The notes beneath the pieces were generated by a model, which had not been told where the DNA came from, did no database searches, and worked only from the letters and a program-made list of their open reading frames with translations. DNA of 64,000 bases. Source: Acidovorax sp. NCPPB 3576 (lineage in GTDB: Bacteria; Pseudomonadota; Gammaproteobacteria; Burkholderiales; Burkholderiaceae_C). Below, piece by piece: positions 8,888 to 17,808 of the stretch. The position numbers and the translations under genes were made by a program. The stretch lies in contig NZ_CP097267.1 in the NCBI RefSeq assembly GCF_028473605.1, positions 748,501 to 812,500 of the forward strand. The letters run 5' to 3'. How positions within the stretch are numbered: the first letter of the stretch is position 1; the number at the start of each line of letters is the position of its first letter.

Positions 8888-9567
8888 TGAAGCGCTTGCC
8901 CGAAGGCTCGAAGGCGCCGCGCCAGCACGGCTTTACCTTGGTGGAACTGCTGGTGGTCATCACCTTGCTTTCGCTGGTGATGCTGGCCCTGGGGTCTGCG
9001 TTGCGTACCACGGCGCAAACGGAAGCGAGGGTGGATCTCCGGATGCTGCGGACCGATGAGCTTCGGGTGGCCAACGGGTTTCTGCGCTCGGTGCTGGGCC
9101 GGGTGTCTCTGCAAAAGCGGGCCGCTGTCGTCTCCATTGACGAGAGCCCGTACTTTTTCATCGGGCTGCCCGAGGAAATGGCTTGGGTGGGTGTGATGCC
9201 AGCCCGTTATGGTGTGGGTGGGCGCTACCATTTTCGATTGGGCGTGCTGGACCAGGCGTCGGGACCTGCTTTGGTGTTGCGGTACTTGCCTTGGATCGAT
9301 GGGGGCGGGGCGCCGGATTGGAGCCAGGCCGCCAGTTACGTGCTGGTGGACGGAATGACCGGCTTTTCGCTCCGGTACGAAGACGCCAATGAAGAGCCTC
9401 CCGTTTGGGGCGCTCCCTGGAAGGCGGTTGATCGGCTGCCTCAGCGGGTTTCGATCGCGATCCGGACCTCCGCAGGTGCTTGGCCGGACATCGTCATTCC
9501 GATGCGCGTTCTCCCATCCAGCGATCCGGCCAGCGACGGAGCCACTTTTGGCGGGAGCCGCTCGTGA
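8884..9567 (+). CDS. gspJ: Minor pseudopilin GspJ
   Basis: GspJ is a tip pseudopilin of the GspI-J-K complex. The ATG at 8884 overlaps the gspI stop and gives 227 residues; the upstream open frame overlaps gspI and is ignored. The prepilin site is QHG|FTLVELLVVITLLSLVML with Glu at +5. The region DLRMLRTDELRVANGFLRSVLG is the usual GspJ helix. The last residues read DGATFGGSRS. The ATFGG string recurs near the ends of the GspL and GspC-like proteins of this operon, which is unusual (see findings). Confidence 0.93.
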   Translation: MMKRLPEGSKAPRQHGFTLVELLVVITLLSLVMLALGSALRTTAQTEARVDLRMLRTDELRVANGFLRSVLGRVSLQKRAAVVSIDESPYFFIGLPEEMAWVGVMPARYGVGGRYHFRLGVLDQASGPALVLRYLPWIDGGGAPDWSQAASYVLVDGMTGFSLRYEDANEEPPVWGAPWKAVDRLPQRVSIAIRTSAGAWPDIVIPMRVLPSSDPASDGATFGGSRS

Positions 9568-10430
9568 ATCAGTGCAAACCAAGTAAGCACCGTAACAAGA
9601 AACAGGGCGGGATGGCCCTATTGGCCGTGCTCTGGATGGTCGCGGCCCTCACCATCATCGTGTCTGGCCTGACACGGTCCATCAGGGAAGAGGCGCGCGT
9701 CATGTCCTTGTCGCGCCAGAACGTCCAGGCGCAAGCGCTGGGCGATGCCGCAATTCAACTGGCATTGCAGGCCCTGGTGGCCAGCAACACTCCCCTGGCC
9801 CGCACCCGGCAGGCGCAGATCGACTATCGCGGGGTCACGATGCAGGTCCAGGCCATGCCTTTGAATGGCCTGATCGACATCAATGGTGCGCCTGTTGCCT
9901 TGCTGGCAAAGCTCTTTTCGGTTGCGGGCGAGATGCCGGCAGAGGCGGCCCAGGGGCTCGCTCAAGCCACAGTGGAAATGCGTGAACGGCGTGATCCACG
10001 CGGTGTGCCGCAGCGTTTCGAATCGGAAGAAGACCTGCTCAAGGTGCCCGGGGTGGACTACACCCTCTATGCTAGACTTTCGCCGCTCATCACTGCAGAT
10101 CTTCGAGGGCGAGGCTTGGTCAATCCGATGGCTGCGCCCATGGAAGTACTGACTGTCCTTGCCGGAGGAAACGCTGCAGTCGCCATGCGCATCGTCGCGG
10201 ACCGGGATGCCGGCGCTGAAGGCATCGACACCACGGCCCTGGAGGCCGCATTTTTAGATAACTCGACGGTTCGGCGGCTGCGAATCCAGGCAAGGGTTCC
10301 CATGCCGGACGGTGTTTGGTTGCGCGTATCGCGCAGCATCGATTTCAACGCGCGTTCGAAGGGCGGTTTGCCGTGGCAGACCTTCCGTGCCAGTTCAGGC
10401 GTTGAGCCCGTGATACGTAAAAACTCCTGA
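9564..10430 (+). CDS. gspK: Type II secretion protein GspK
   Basis: GspK is the large minor pseudopilin that caps the pseudopilus. The GTG at 9564 overlaps the gspJ stop (gtga) and gives 288 residues with N-terminus MNQCKPSKHRNKKQGG before the hydrophobic helix MALLAVLWMVAALTIIVSG. An ATG at 9612 would leave no leader, so GTG is preferred. The +5 position is not an obvious Glu, as in other GspK proteins. The MPLNGLIDINGAP and ESEEDLLKVPGVD segments are the family's alpha-domain signatures. Confidence 0.92.
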   Translation: MNQCKPSKHRNKKQGGMALLAVLWMVAALTIIVSGLTRSIREEARVMSLSRQNVQAQALGDAAIQLALQALVASNTPLARTRQAQIDYRGVTMQVQAMPLNGLIDINGAPVALLAKLFSVAGEMPAEAAQGLAQATVEMRERRDPRGVPQRFESEEDLLKVPGVDYTLYARLSPLITADLRGRGLVNPMAAPMEVLTVLAGGNAAVAMRIVADRDAGAEGIDTTALEAAFLDNSTVRRLRIQARVPMPDGVWLRVSRSIDFNARSKGGLPWQTFRASSGVEPVIRKNS

Positions 10431-10437
10431 GCCACCA

Positions 10438-11775
10438 ATGCCTTCCATTTCCTCCGATGCCCGTTTCCTGGGAATCGATTTGCACGCGCTCTGGCGTGAT
10501 GTCCGCAGCCCCTGGCAGGGCATGCATGCTTGGCCGCTGTTCTCCTGGTTGACGCCGTCCGCGCCGGTCGTGCTGCTCCATCCCGAGGACGGCCTCTCTT
10601 TCTGGCTGGGGGACGAAAAACAGTCCAAGGTAGCGGGCCCGGTCAAGGCCAGCTTCACTGCCGTGGAGCTGCCTGAAGAATTCGTGCTTCGCCGGACGCT
10701 GACCTTGCCTCCCATGGCTGAATCGGACATTGCCAAGGCTGGTGCTCTGGAAGTGCGCGCCATCAGCCCCTTTCCCGAGGCGGATCTGGTGTGGGGCTAT
10801 CGCTTGCTCGAAGGCACTGCTGGCAGTTCCCGAATCGAGCTGGCCTTGGCATCTCGCAAGCAGGTCGCCCAATACCTCGCATCCCAGGCCGCTCGCCTTG
10901 GCGGCGTGTCAAACCCGGAAGTCTGGGTGCGTAGCAATCAACAGCGCCCCATCGTGCTTGGAGGCTATGGTGAAGGCTTGCGCCATGCGCACGCACTGAG
11001 ATGGATGCGCGCGGGCTATGGGCTTTTGCTCTCGATGGCCGTTCTGGCCGTCGCCATTGCGGTGACCCCTACGCTTCAATTGCGTGAGCGCGCGATCGAG
11101 GCGGCGCAGAGCTACCAGGATGCGGCCAAGCGCACGGCTCCGGTCGTCGCCAAGCGGGATGCACTCATGCAATCTGCAGAAAAGCTCGGAATGCTGTCGG
11201 AAGTGCTTGCCACGCGCATTGAGCCTTTGCGTGCGTTGGACAAGCTCACCCAGCTACTGCCGGACGATACCTATCTGCAGAGTTTTCGCATGCAAGGCGC
11301 CAAAGTGACCATCGTGGGAATGACCGGAAACGCTGCCGCCCTGATGCAGGTGCTGGGCAATGAGCCGGGGTTGCGAGAGGTCCGTGCCCCATCCGCTGCC
11401 ACCCGGATGGGAAATTCCGCCAAGGAAACGTTTGCCATTGAATTCACGCTGGATCCTCAGTTTTTCGGAGTGGTGGGTAGTGCAACCGCAGGCAAGGCCG
11501 CTATGCCCTCCACTGGGGCCATGACTCCGGCCCTTGTGCCCGCGGGCGTTGCCAGCGCTGCCGCTTCAGGCGCCAGCGTAGCCGGGGCGTCTGCCGTCCC
11601 AGCCTCTGCGCTGCCTGCCAATTCATCCCCCAGCGCAGTCGCACCGCCACCGGCCAGTGCATCTCCATCGGCCGGTGGAGCTGCCTTTGGCGGATCGGTC
11701 GCCACATTCGGCGGCCATACCACCACGGCGCCTGCATTGCCCGCTTCTTCGCCTGCGAACCGTACCAAGCCATGA
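10438..11775 (+). CDS. gspL: Type II secretion protein GspL (with PilN-like domain)
   Basis: GspL links the GspE ATPase to the periplasmic parts of the secretion machine. This 445-residue protein has a cytoplasmic actin-like half (1-185, start ARFLGIDLHALWRDV), one membrane helix near 190-215 (YGLLLSMAVLAVAIAVTP), and a periplasmic PilN-like ferredoxin fold (LRALDKLTQLLPDDTYLQSF). The last 100 or so residues are a low-complexity Ala/Ser/Pro tail holding FGGSVATFGG. That tail is longer than usual for GspL and is probably disordered in the periplasm (inference). It overlaps gspM by 4 bp. Confidence 0.9.
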   Translation: MPSISSDARFLGIDLHALWRDVRSPWQGMHAWPLFSWLTPSAPVVLLHPEDGLSFWLGDEKQSKVAGPVKASFTAVELPEEFVLRRTLTLPPMAESDIAKAGALEVRAISPFPEADLVWGYRLLEGTAGSSRIELALASRKQVAQYLASQAARLGGVSNPEVWVRSNQQRPIVLGGYGEGLRHAHALRWMRAGYGLLLSMAVLAVAIAVTPTLQLRERAIEAAQSYQDAAKRTAPVVAKRDALMQSAEKLGMLSEVLATRIEPLRALDKLTQLLPDDTYLQSFRMQGAKVTIVGMTGNAAALMQVLGNEPGLREVRAPSAATRMGNSAKETFAIEFTLDPQFFGVVGSATAGKAAMPSTGAMTPALVPAGVASAAASGASVAGASAVPASALPANSSPSAVAPPPASASPSAGGAAFGGSVATFGGHTTTAPALPASSPANRTKP

Positions 11776-12332
11776 AACGCATTTCATCCCGTGAGGGGCT
11801 GATCCTCGTCTGTACTCTGGCTCTGGCGATTCTCCCTCTGGTCTTGTTGGGCTGGTACATCGCTGAAAAGCACCAAGGTGCCGAGTCTCAACTGGCGCAA
11901 ATGGAGCCGCGCTATGCGCGGCTTCTGGGGTTGGAGTCGCAGCGGGCAGATATTGAAGCCGTGCTTTCTCAGGCCAATGCGGCAAGAACGCAGTACATCT
12001 ATCCGGCGTCCCAGGATGCCAACCAGACTGGCAATGCGGCCCAGCAGCGGATCCGGGATATCTTCAGCGCGGCTGGCTTGCAGGTGATCAGCAGCCAAGT
12101 GCTGCCAGCCAAGGACGAGAAGGGCTTTGATCGCATTCCCCTGACCGTGCGGACCGAGGGCGAAATGCTGGCTCTGCAAAGTGCACTGGCCGTTCTGACC
12201 AGTCAAATGCCCATCATCGTCATCAATGATCTGGACATTCAACTGCAGGGCGGCTATGCCAACTCGGATCCCAAGGTCGCCCCCCGGCTGTCGGCGCAGT
12301 TCGGCCTCAGCGTATTGCGGGAGCGCACATGA
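11772..12332 (+). CDS. gspM: Type II secretion protein GspM
   Basis: GspM is the bitopic inner-membrane partner of GspL. It has 186 residues with a cytoplasmic stub, one helix (LILVCTLALAILPLVLLGWY), a short coiled-coil segment (about 35-75) and a C-terminal ferredoxin-like domain containing LQSALAVLTSQMPIIVINDLDIQ, matching the GspMb/T2SSM_b type. It overlaps gspL and the next gene by 4 bp each, so translation is coupled. Confidence 0.88.
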   Translation: MKRISSREGLILVCTLALAILPLVLLGWYIAEKHQGAESQLAQMEPRYARLLGLESQRADIEAVLSQANAARTQYIYPASQDANQTGNAAQQRIRDIFSAAGLQVISSQVLPAKDEKGFDRIPLTVRTEGEMLALQSALAVLTSQMPIIVINDLDIQLQGGYANSDPKVAPRLSAQFGLSVLRERT

Positions 12333-12937
12333 AGCGGTATGCCTTGCATCTGCTGCTGCTGGCCAATGCAGCGTTGCTGATTCTTCTGGCATGGATGTGG
12401 GTGGCGCCGGATGGAAGCGTTCGCAATGTGCATTGGCAAGAACCAACGCCACACCGCACGGATTTCGCCGCCATGCTTCCCGCGTTGCCAGGGGTGACCA
12501 ATGCAGACACCGGGCAGTTCATTGCGATGCTGGATCGTCCATTGTTTGCTTTCACGCGCAGGCCGCCTCCACCGCCTCCGCCGCCCAAGGCTGCCGAGGA
12601 AGTGCAGGTCGACAACCTCAGCACCGCTCGCTTGTCAGGCGTCTTTGTCGGCGATGGTGCAGGAGGCATCATCATCGAAGTGGCAGGCAAGCACCGCCGT
12701 GCACGCTTGAATGACAACATCGAAGGGTGGACGCTCCAGTCCATCAACGGTCGCAATGTCACATTCATCAAGGGTGACCAAAGCCGTGTCCTGCAACTGC
12801 CTCGTGCAGCCGTTACTTCGTATACCGGCATGGCTCCAGCAGCACCGGTTGGCGCTCCAACATCGATCGGACGAGGGGCGGTGCAACCTCCAGCCCGGTC
12901 CGCCCCCCCTCGCGCAACATTTGGCGGCCGTTCTTAA
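12329..12937 (+). CDS. GspC-like type II secretion protein (HR domain)
   Basis: Probably the GspC-equivalent that connects the inner-membrane platform to the secretin. The 202-residue protein has one N-terminal membrane helix (LHLLLLANAALLILLAWMWV), a run of eight prolines at about 79-86, and a small beta domain with LSGVFVGDGAGGIIIEVAG and IEGWTLQSINGRNVTF, the pattern of the GspC homology region. No C-terminal PDZ domain is present. The tail is Pro/Ala-rich and ends PPRATFGGRS. Such proteins are annotated GspC or GspN in betaproteobacteria, so I leave the symbol blank. It overlaps gspD's upstream alternative start by 1 bp. Confidence 0.8.
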   Translation: MKRYALHLLLLANAALLILLAWMWVAPDGSVRNVHWQEPTPHRTDFAAMLPALPGVTNADTGQFIAMLDRPLFAFTRRPPPPPPPPKAAEEVQVDNLSTARLSGVFVGDGAGGIIIEVAGKHRRARLNDNIEGWTLQSINGRNVTFIKGDQSRVLQLPRAAVTSYTGMAPAAPVGAPTSIGRGAVQPPARSAPPRATFGGRS

Positions 12938-12987
12938 TGAACATGCTTCCAATCTGTTCGTTTCTCCCCGTTTCCAGGCAAGCAGTC

Positions 12988-15420
12988 ATGACCCCTTACC
13001 GACACGCACTAACCGCTATTGCGCTGGCCACTTGTCAGTTGGCCATAGCCCAGTCGCAGCAGTCCGCCCCCGCAACCGGTAGCAGCAACCTCGTTACGGA
13101 GTCGAGCGGCGCAGTGATGCCAAGCTCTGCGTCTGATTCGTCCGCCAATGCCGCGCCGAAGAAGGCTGACAAACCTTTGGCAGAGGGCGAGCTTCCTGCA
13201 GCGGAGCCGCGCTACATCATCGGAAACGATCGTGTGATCGCTCCGGCCAAGCCGGTGGCCGCAGTACAAGGCGCTCCGTTGTCCTTCAATTTCGAAGAGG
13301 CGCCGGTGGCAGAGGTCGTTCGCACCATTTTGGGAGATATCCTCAAGACGGACTACGTGCTTCACCCACCGTTGAGCGGGACGGTAACGTTGGCGACACG
13401 CACGCCCATTGCGCCGGATCAGGCAGTTTTCCTGCTGGAGAGTTCCTTGCAGGCCAACGGACTCGCCATGTTGCGCGATGCCCGCGGCACTTATCACGTC
13501 GGTCGGCCTGATGCATTGCGCAGCATTGGTGGGTCTGTTCGCCAAGTAGGCAATGGCCCGCTGCCCCCTGGCTCTGGTGCCATCATCGTGCCGCTGCAAT
13601 ACATCGGTGCGAGCGAAATGGCATCCATTCTTCGACCGATGATGCCCCCCGATGCCGTCGTGCGGGTAGACAACGTGCGCAATCTGCTGATTCTGAGTGG
13701 GACGCGTACTCAAGCCGAAGGGTGGCTTGATCTGGTGAACACTTTCGATATCGATTTGCTCAAAGGCATGTCTGTCGGGGTGTTTCCGTTGAAGCATGCG
13801 TCGATCAAGGAAGTGGAAACCGCGCTGCGTCTGGTGAGCGGCGGCGGTGCCGCGGCGGCTTCCCCGAATGTCGGAGGAGCCGTCGCTGCAGGAACACCGG
13901 GTGCTGCGCAGGCGAATGCGGCCAGTGCGGCGCAGGCCATGCTGGGTGAAGGCAATCCTCTCTTCGGCGCTCTGCGCATCATGCCCATCGAGCGGCTCAA
14001 CAGCATTTTGGTGGTAACGCCACGCGCTTCCTATTTGGAGGAAGCCCGCCGCTGGATCGAAAAGTTGGACCAGCCCAGCGACAACGGGTCTGAGCCGCAG
14101 CTCTTTATCTACCAGGTGCAGAACGTCAATGCCAAGCATCTTGCGAGCGTGCTTAGCGGTATTTTCGGGGGGCAGACTGGCAGCTCGAATGTTGCCAATA
14201 GTGGTGTAGCCCCTGGGTTCGGAAGTGCGACAGGAAGCTCCTTTGGTCAGCAGCAGGGCGGATTGGGAGGCGTCGGCAACACCTTCGGCGGCGGTGGCTC
14301 CAGCTATTCAGGTGGCATTGGCTCCAGTGCGAGATCTTCTGGACTGACCGGCAGCGGGTTTTCCGGCAGCGGGACGAGTGCTTTTGGTAATCGCAACACC
14401 AATGCGCAGGGGACGCAGCAACAAGGAACCCTGAGTGCCAACTTGGGCAGTGTGCGAGTGATGGCCGATGAACTGAACAACTCCGTACTTATTTGGGGTA
14501 CGCGATCAGAATACTCAAAGATCGAAGCTGCATTGAAAAGGCTGGATCTTCCTCCGACGCAGGTGTTGATCGAGGCGAGCATCATTGAAGTGACGTTGAA
14601 CGATGATCTGCAGTACGGTTTGCAATGGTCGTTCAACAACAGCCGTAACGGGTACACCGGCCAGGGGCTTGTGAGTGGTCTCAATCCCACGACGGCCAAT
14701 AGGAATACATTATTGGGCGGGGCATCCCAAGGCTTCTCTTACGTTCTCAGCAGCTCGACGGGCGTTCAGGCCGTGCTCAATGCATTGGCGGACAAGTCGC
14801 TCTTGAAGGTCATCTCCAGCCCATCACTCATGGTGTTGGACAACCACACGGCTTCCATCAATGTTGGTAACCAAGAGCCAGTGAGTACAACGACCGTTAG
14901 CTTTGTCGACAATGCCAACGCATCTACCAGTTCCGTTCAATATAAGGACACTGGCGTCAACCTAGTTGTCACGCCATCGGTCAACGCTGGCAACATCGTG
15001 AACATGCAAGTGGATCAAACGGTGACCGATTTGGGGGCCGTAAGGAGCAATGCCAACAATCAACCTGCCTTTTTGCAACGCCAGATCAGCAGCAAGGTGG
15101 CGGTGCGGTCGGGGGAGACCATCGTGCTTGGAGGTCTGATCAAGGACAACAGCACGGTTGGCAAGGCGGGAGTGCCTTTGTTGCAAGATATTCCGGTACT
15201 TGGAAATCTATTTGGCACTAACAGCAACACCAGCAATCGGACAGAGTTGTTGGTAGTGCTAACCCCCCGTGTCGTGCGAACTGATATCGACATCCGGGAA
15301 GTGAGCGAAGACTTACGGGACCGGATGAAAGGTTTGAGAGTCATCGAACTCAAGGAACGGGGCACTGCTGGTGCGCCAAAAAATCCACAAGCACCCGTGC
15401 AACCTGCTCAGCCGAATTGA
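12988..15420 (+). CDS. gspD: Type II secretion secretin GspD
   Basis: GspD forms the outer-membrane secretin channel. From ATG 12988 the protein is 810 residues with a classical signal peptide ending LAIAQ; an in-frame ATG at 12937 would add 17 residues and a less convincing N-terminus. An N0 domain lies near 90-170 (LSFNFEEAPVAEVVRTIL), N1-N3 follow (IVPLQYIGASEMASILRPM), and the secretin beta-barrel occupies about 500-790 (VLIEASIIEVTLNDDLQYG, VAVRSGETIVLGGLI, LLVVLTPRVV). A Gly/Ser/Asn-rich insertion of roughly 95 residues (about 390-484) interrupts the N3 region. It closes the secretion operon. Confidence 0.96.
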   Translation: MTPYRHALTAIALATCQLAIAQSQQSAPATGSSNLVTESSGAVMPSSASDSSANAAPKKADKPLAEGELPAAEPRYIIGNDRVIAPAKPVAAVQGAPLSFNFEEAPVAEVVRTILGDILKTDYVLHPPLSGTVTLATRTPIAPDQAVFLLESSLQANGLAMLRDARGTYHVGRPDALRSIGGSVRQVGNGPLPPGSGAIIVPLQYIGASEMASILRPMMPPDAVVRVDNVRNLLILSGTRTQAEGWLDLVNTFDIDLLKGMSVGVFPLKHASIKEVETALRLVSGGGAAAASPNVGGAVAAGTPGAAQANAASAAQAMLGEGNPLFGALRIMPIERLNSILVVTPRASYLEEARRWIEKLDQPSDNGSEPQLFIYQVQNVNAKHLASVLSGIFGGQTGSSNVANSGVAPGFGSATGSSFGQQQGGLGGVGNTFGGGGSSYSGGIGSSARSSGLTGSGFSGSGTSAFGNRNTNAQGTQQQGTLSANLGSVRVMADELNNSVLIWGTRSEYSKIEAALKRLDLPPTQVLIEASIIEVTLNDDLQYGLQWSFNNSRNGYTGQGLVSGLNPTTANRNTLLGGASQGFSYVLSSSTGVQAVLNALADKSLLKVISSPSLMVLDNHTASINVGNQEPVSTTTVSFVDNANASTSSVQYKDTGVNLVVTPSVNAGNIVNMQVDQTVTDLGAVRSNANNQPAFLQRQISSKVAVRSGETIVLGGLIKDNSTVGKAGVPLLQDIPVLGNLFGTNSNTSNRTELLVVLTPRVVRTDIDIREVSEDLRDRMKGLRVIELKERGTAGAPKNPQAPVQPAQPN

Positions 15421-15469
15421 GTCGGAGAGCGTCGTCACACTAGATAGTTAACAGGAGATCAGTACAGCC

Positions 15470-15892
15470 ATGGTTCAGACCGCTACTTTCCGCCGCCGGA
15501 TGGGCGCCATTTCTTTGATTGCCGGTGCTTTGGCACTTTCCGGGTGCGCCGCGTTCAAGCCCGCCACTCCAGAGCAGATCGTTCAGCAGCGTGCGACGGA
15601 GTATTGGCAAGCGCGAGTGGCAGGCCAGTATGACAAGGCTTACGCTTTGTCCACGCCCGCCTATCGCAAAACCAAGACGGCCGATCAATTCAAGATGCAG
15701 TTCGGTGCGGGTGTTGCGGTCAAGAGCGTAGAAGTCACGAAAGTCACTTGCGAAAGTGACAAATGCACCACACAGGTGAAATTGGGGGTCCAGCCTGCCA
15801 TGATCGGGGCAAAGCTTGGTACGATCGACAGCTACCTGAACGAGACATGGCTCCTTGAAGACGGCCAATGGTGGCACTACCAAGATCTTTGA
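15470..15892 (+). CDS. Small lipoprotein downstream of the secretin
   Basis: I do not recognise a named family. The 140-residue protein has a lipobox LALSGC (Cys25) after a basic, hydrophobic signal peptide, so it should be lipid-anchored, probably in the outer membrane. The mature part begins with a helix (ATEYWQARVAGQYDKAY) and continues with beta strands ending GQWWHYQDL, an arrangement seen in NTF2-like domains. A cysteine pair (CESDKC) could form a disulfide. It has its own ribosome site (aggag at 15452) and lies 50 bp after gspD, so a pilotin-like or secretin-associated role is possible but unproven. Confidence 0.75.
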   Translation: MVQTATFRRRMGAISLIAGALALSGCAAFKPATPEQIVQQRATEYWQARVAGQYDKAYALSTPAYRKTKTADQFKMQFGAGVAVKSVEVTKVTCESDKCTTQVKLGVQPAMIGAKLGTIDSYLNETWLLEDGQWWHYQDL

Positions 15893-16088
15893 TAGGTATC
15901 CCCGAAGCCGTTTGCAAGCAGTTTGCGAAGCAAGATTCACCCAACCGCAAACGGTGTTGCATTTCCTCAACAACAGGTTTTGTTACAGCGGTTCCGTTGT
16001 ACAACACGTTAGAGCGCTGTGCTACCATCCCTTAGCGTAATCAATCGTGGTAGTTGCGCTTACCAACTTTTTAACTGGAGTTCTTGAT
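15893..16088 (+). promoter_or_regulatory. Leader and promoter region of the surface-protein gene
   Basis: These 196 bp hold no gene and are less GC-rich than the surroundings. A possible promoter is TTGTAC (15997) with TACCAT (16023), though the 20-bp spacing is long. The ribosome site CTGGAG lies just before ATG 16089. Confidence 0.35.
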
Positions 16089-17711
16089 ATGAGAAAAAAT
16101 GTTCTGGCCCTGAGCATTGCTGCCATGATTGGTGGCCTGGGCTTTGCTGGCGCCGCATCTGCTGATGTGGTCGTTGGTACGGCTCCTCTGAAGCCAACGA
16201 CTGCTACGACGATGTCGTTCGCAGAAGGCGGCGTGGGTCATGCACTGCTGATTCCTTACTTCAATGCGCAAAACGGCAACATGACCGTGATGCACGTTGT
16301 GAACACCGACACCTCCAACGGCAAGGCTGTGAAGGTTCGTTTCCGCGGCGCCCTGAACTCCGACGACATTCTTGACTTCCAAGTCTTCATGTCGCCTGGT
16401 GACGTGTGGACCGCTGCCGTGACGGCTGGCGCTGACGGCGTGGCACAAATCGTGACCGCTGACGGTACCTGCACGTTGCCTACCCTGGCCAAGGGTGTGA
16501 ACCAGCGTTTTGTGACCGACCGTCTGAACCCCGGCATCGCCGACGCAGATAAGGCCAACAACACGCGTGAAGGCTACGTTGAAATCTTCAACATGGCTGA
16601 CATTCCTCAGCTGCTGGCTGGCACGACCACGGTCAACCCACTGTACACGGCTATCAAGCACGTGAACGGCGTTGCACCTTGCACCCCTGCCGCTCTGAAC
16701 GCTACGCTGCAAAACTTCACGTCGCCTGCCGCCGTGGCTGCAGCTGGCTTCGACACGCCTTCGACCGGTCTGCTGGGTGACTGGTACATCCTGAACGTTG
16801 CTCAAACGACGACGTTCTCGGGCGGTGCAACCGCAATCCGTGCTGAAAACGCTGGTGCTCAAGCCATCGGCAACTTCGTGCACTTCCCACAATCGGCCAG
16901 CGCCGCGCCTACGCCTGATACGTACACGGCTGACCCGCTGTTCCGTACCGTGAACGTGTTCACGACCGGCACGACGGCACCTACGACCGTGCCTGCAATC
17001 GCAGCTGCGAACTACGACCTGCCAGACATGTCGACGCCTTACGTGACGGCTCCTAACGCTACGGCACCTCTGACGCAAGCTCGCTTGCTGACGAACGCCC
17101 TGGCTATTACGTCGATCGCTAACCAGTACGCTAACGACGCGAGCATCTCCGCCAAGACGGACTGGGTGTTCTCCATGCCTACCCGTCGTTACAACGTGGC
17201 GTCTAACTACGCTGCTGCGCAAACCGGTGGTAACGCTGCTCAAGTTCGTTACTTCTCCGACTTGATCGCTACCGGCAACGGTGTTGGCGACGAGCGTTTC
17301 AACCCAGGCAACACGTCGCTGGCTACCACTGGTGGTGCCATCTGCGTGAGCTCGACGGGCCAAGCGTTCTTTGACCGCGAAGAAACCACGACCACGACCG
17401 GCGCAGTGTTCTCGCCTGGTTCCATCACGCAGACCCGTTTCTGCGGTGAAACCAGCGTGCTGAGCTTCGTGGACACCGGCACTTCCGTGCTGGGTGGCTC
17501 GGTTGCTCGTCAAACCCTGTCGACCGGTTCGTTCACCAACGGCTGGAGCCGCGTGGATGTGCCTAACGTCGTTGGCGGTCAATCGCTGGGTCTGCCAATC
17601 CTGGGCGCTTCGTTCATCAAGCTGAGCAACCCAAGCGCTGCGGCTGGCACGTCCGGTACCTACGGTATCACGTGGCCCCACCGCTTCACGTTCCCTACGG
17701 TTACTCCTTAA
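16089..17711 (+). CDS. Exported, probably abundant cell-surface (S-layer-like) protein
   Basis: A 540-residue exported protein with a signal peptide cleaved after ASA (residue 25). The mature part is rich in Thr, Ala, Gly and Asn, low in charge, and mostly beta by composition. It starts with the conserved-looking GGVGHALLIPYFNAQNG and VKVRFRGALNSDDILDFQVF. Four cysteines (C128, C198, C419, C452) could make two disulfides. It lacks a C-terminal outer-membrane aromatic residue and any anchor, so it is probably secreted or surface-assembled. Codon use differs from its neighbours: Gln is mostly CAA and many Ala, Gly, Arg and Val codons end in T, as in very highly expressed genes. It has its own leader and a strong terminator. 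The adjacent secretion operon may export it. It may be related to the Delftia nanopod surface protein NpdA; that is a guess. Confidence 0.75.
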   Translation: MRKNVLALSIAAMIGGLGFAGAASADVVVGTAPLKPTTATTMSFAEGGVGHALLIPYFNAQNGNMTVMHVVNTDTSNGKAVKVRFRGALNSDDILDFQVFMSPGDVWTAAVTAGADGVAQIVTADGTCTLPTLAKGVNQRFVTDRLNPGIADADKANNTREGYVEIFNMADIPQLLAGTTTVNPLYTAIKHVNGVAPCTPAALNATLQNFTSPAAVAAAGFDTPSTGLLGDWYILNVAQTTTFSGGATAIRAENAGAQAIGNFVHFPQSASAAPTPDTYTADPLFRTVNVFTTGTTAPTTVPAIAAANYDLPDMSTPYVTAPNATAPLTQARLLTNALAITSIANQYANDASISAKTDWVFSMPTRRYNVASNYAAAQTGGNAAQVRYFSDLIATGNGVGDERFNPGNTSLATTGGAICVSSTGQAFFDREETTTTTGAVFSPGSITQTRFCGETSVLSFVDTGTSVLGGSVARQTLSTGSFTNGWSRVDVPNVVGGQSLGLPILGASFIKLSNPSAAAGTSGTYGITWPHRFTFPTVTP

Positions 17712-17743
17712 TTCGTACGGCACTTTTCACAGCAATGTGAACC

Positions 17744-17776
17744 AAAAAAGGCGGGGGCAACCCCGCCTTTTTTTTT
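17744..17776 (+). terminator. Strong intrinsic terminator after the surface-protein gene
   Basis: GGCGGGG-GCAA-CCCCGCC makes a perfect 7-bp stem capped by a GNRA tetraloop, followed by nine T residues and preceded by six A residues, so it may work in both directions. Confidence 0.93.
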
Positions 17777-17808
17777 AATGCTTTTTTGATGGAGTGTTGG
17801 ATTTGCAC

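Noticed and set aside
15997..16028. Confident sigma-70 promoter for the surface-protein gene
   Set aside because: TTGTAC and TACCAT are present but the 20-bp spacing is poor, so it is reported only as a low-confidence region.
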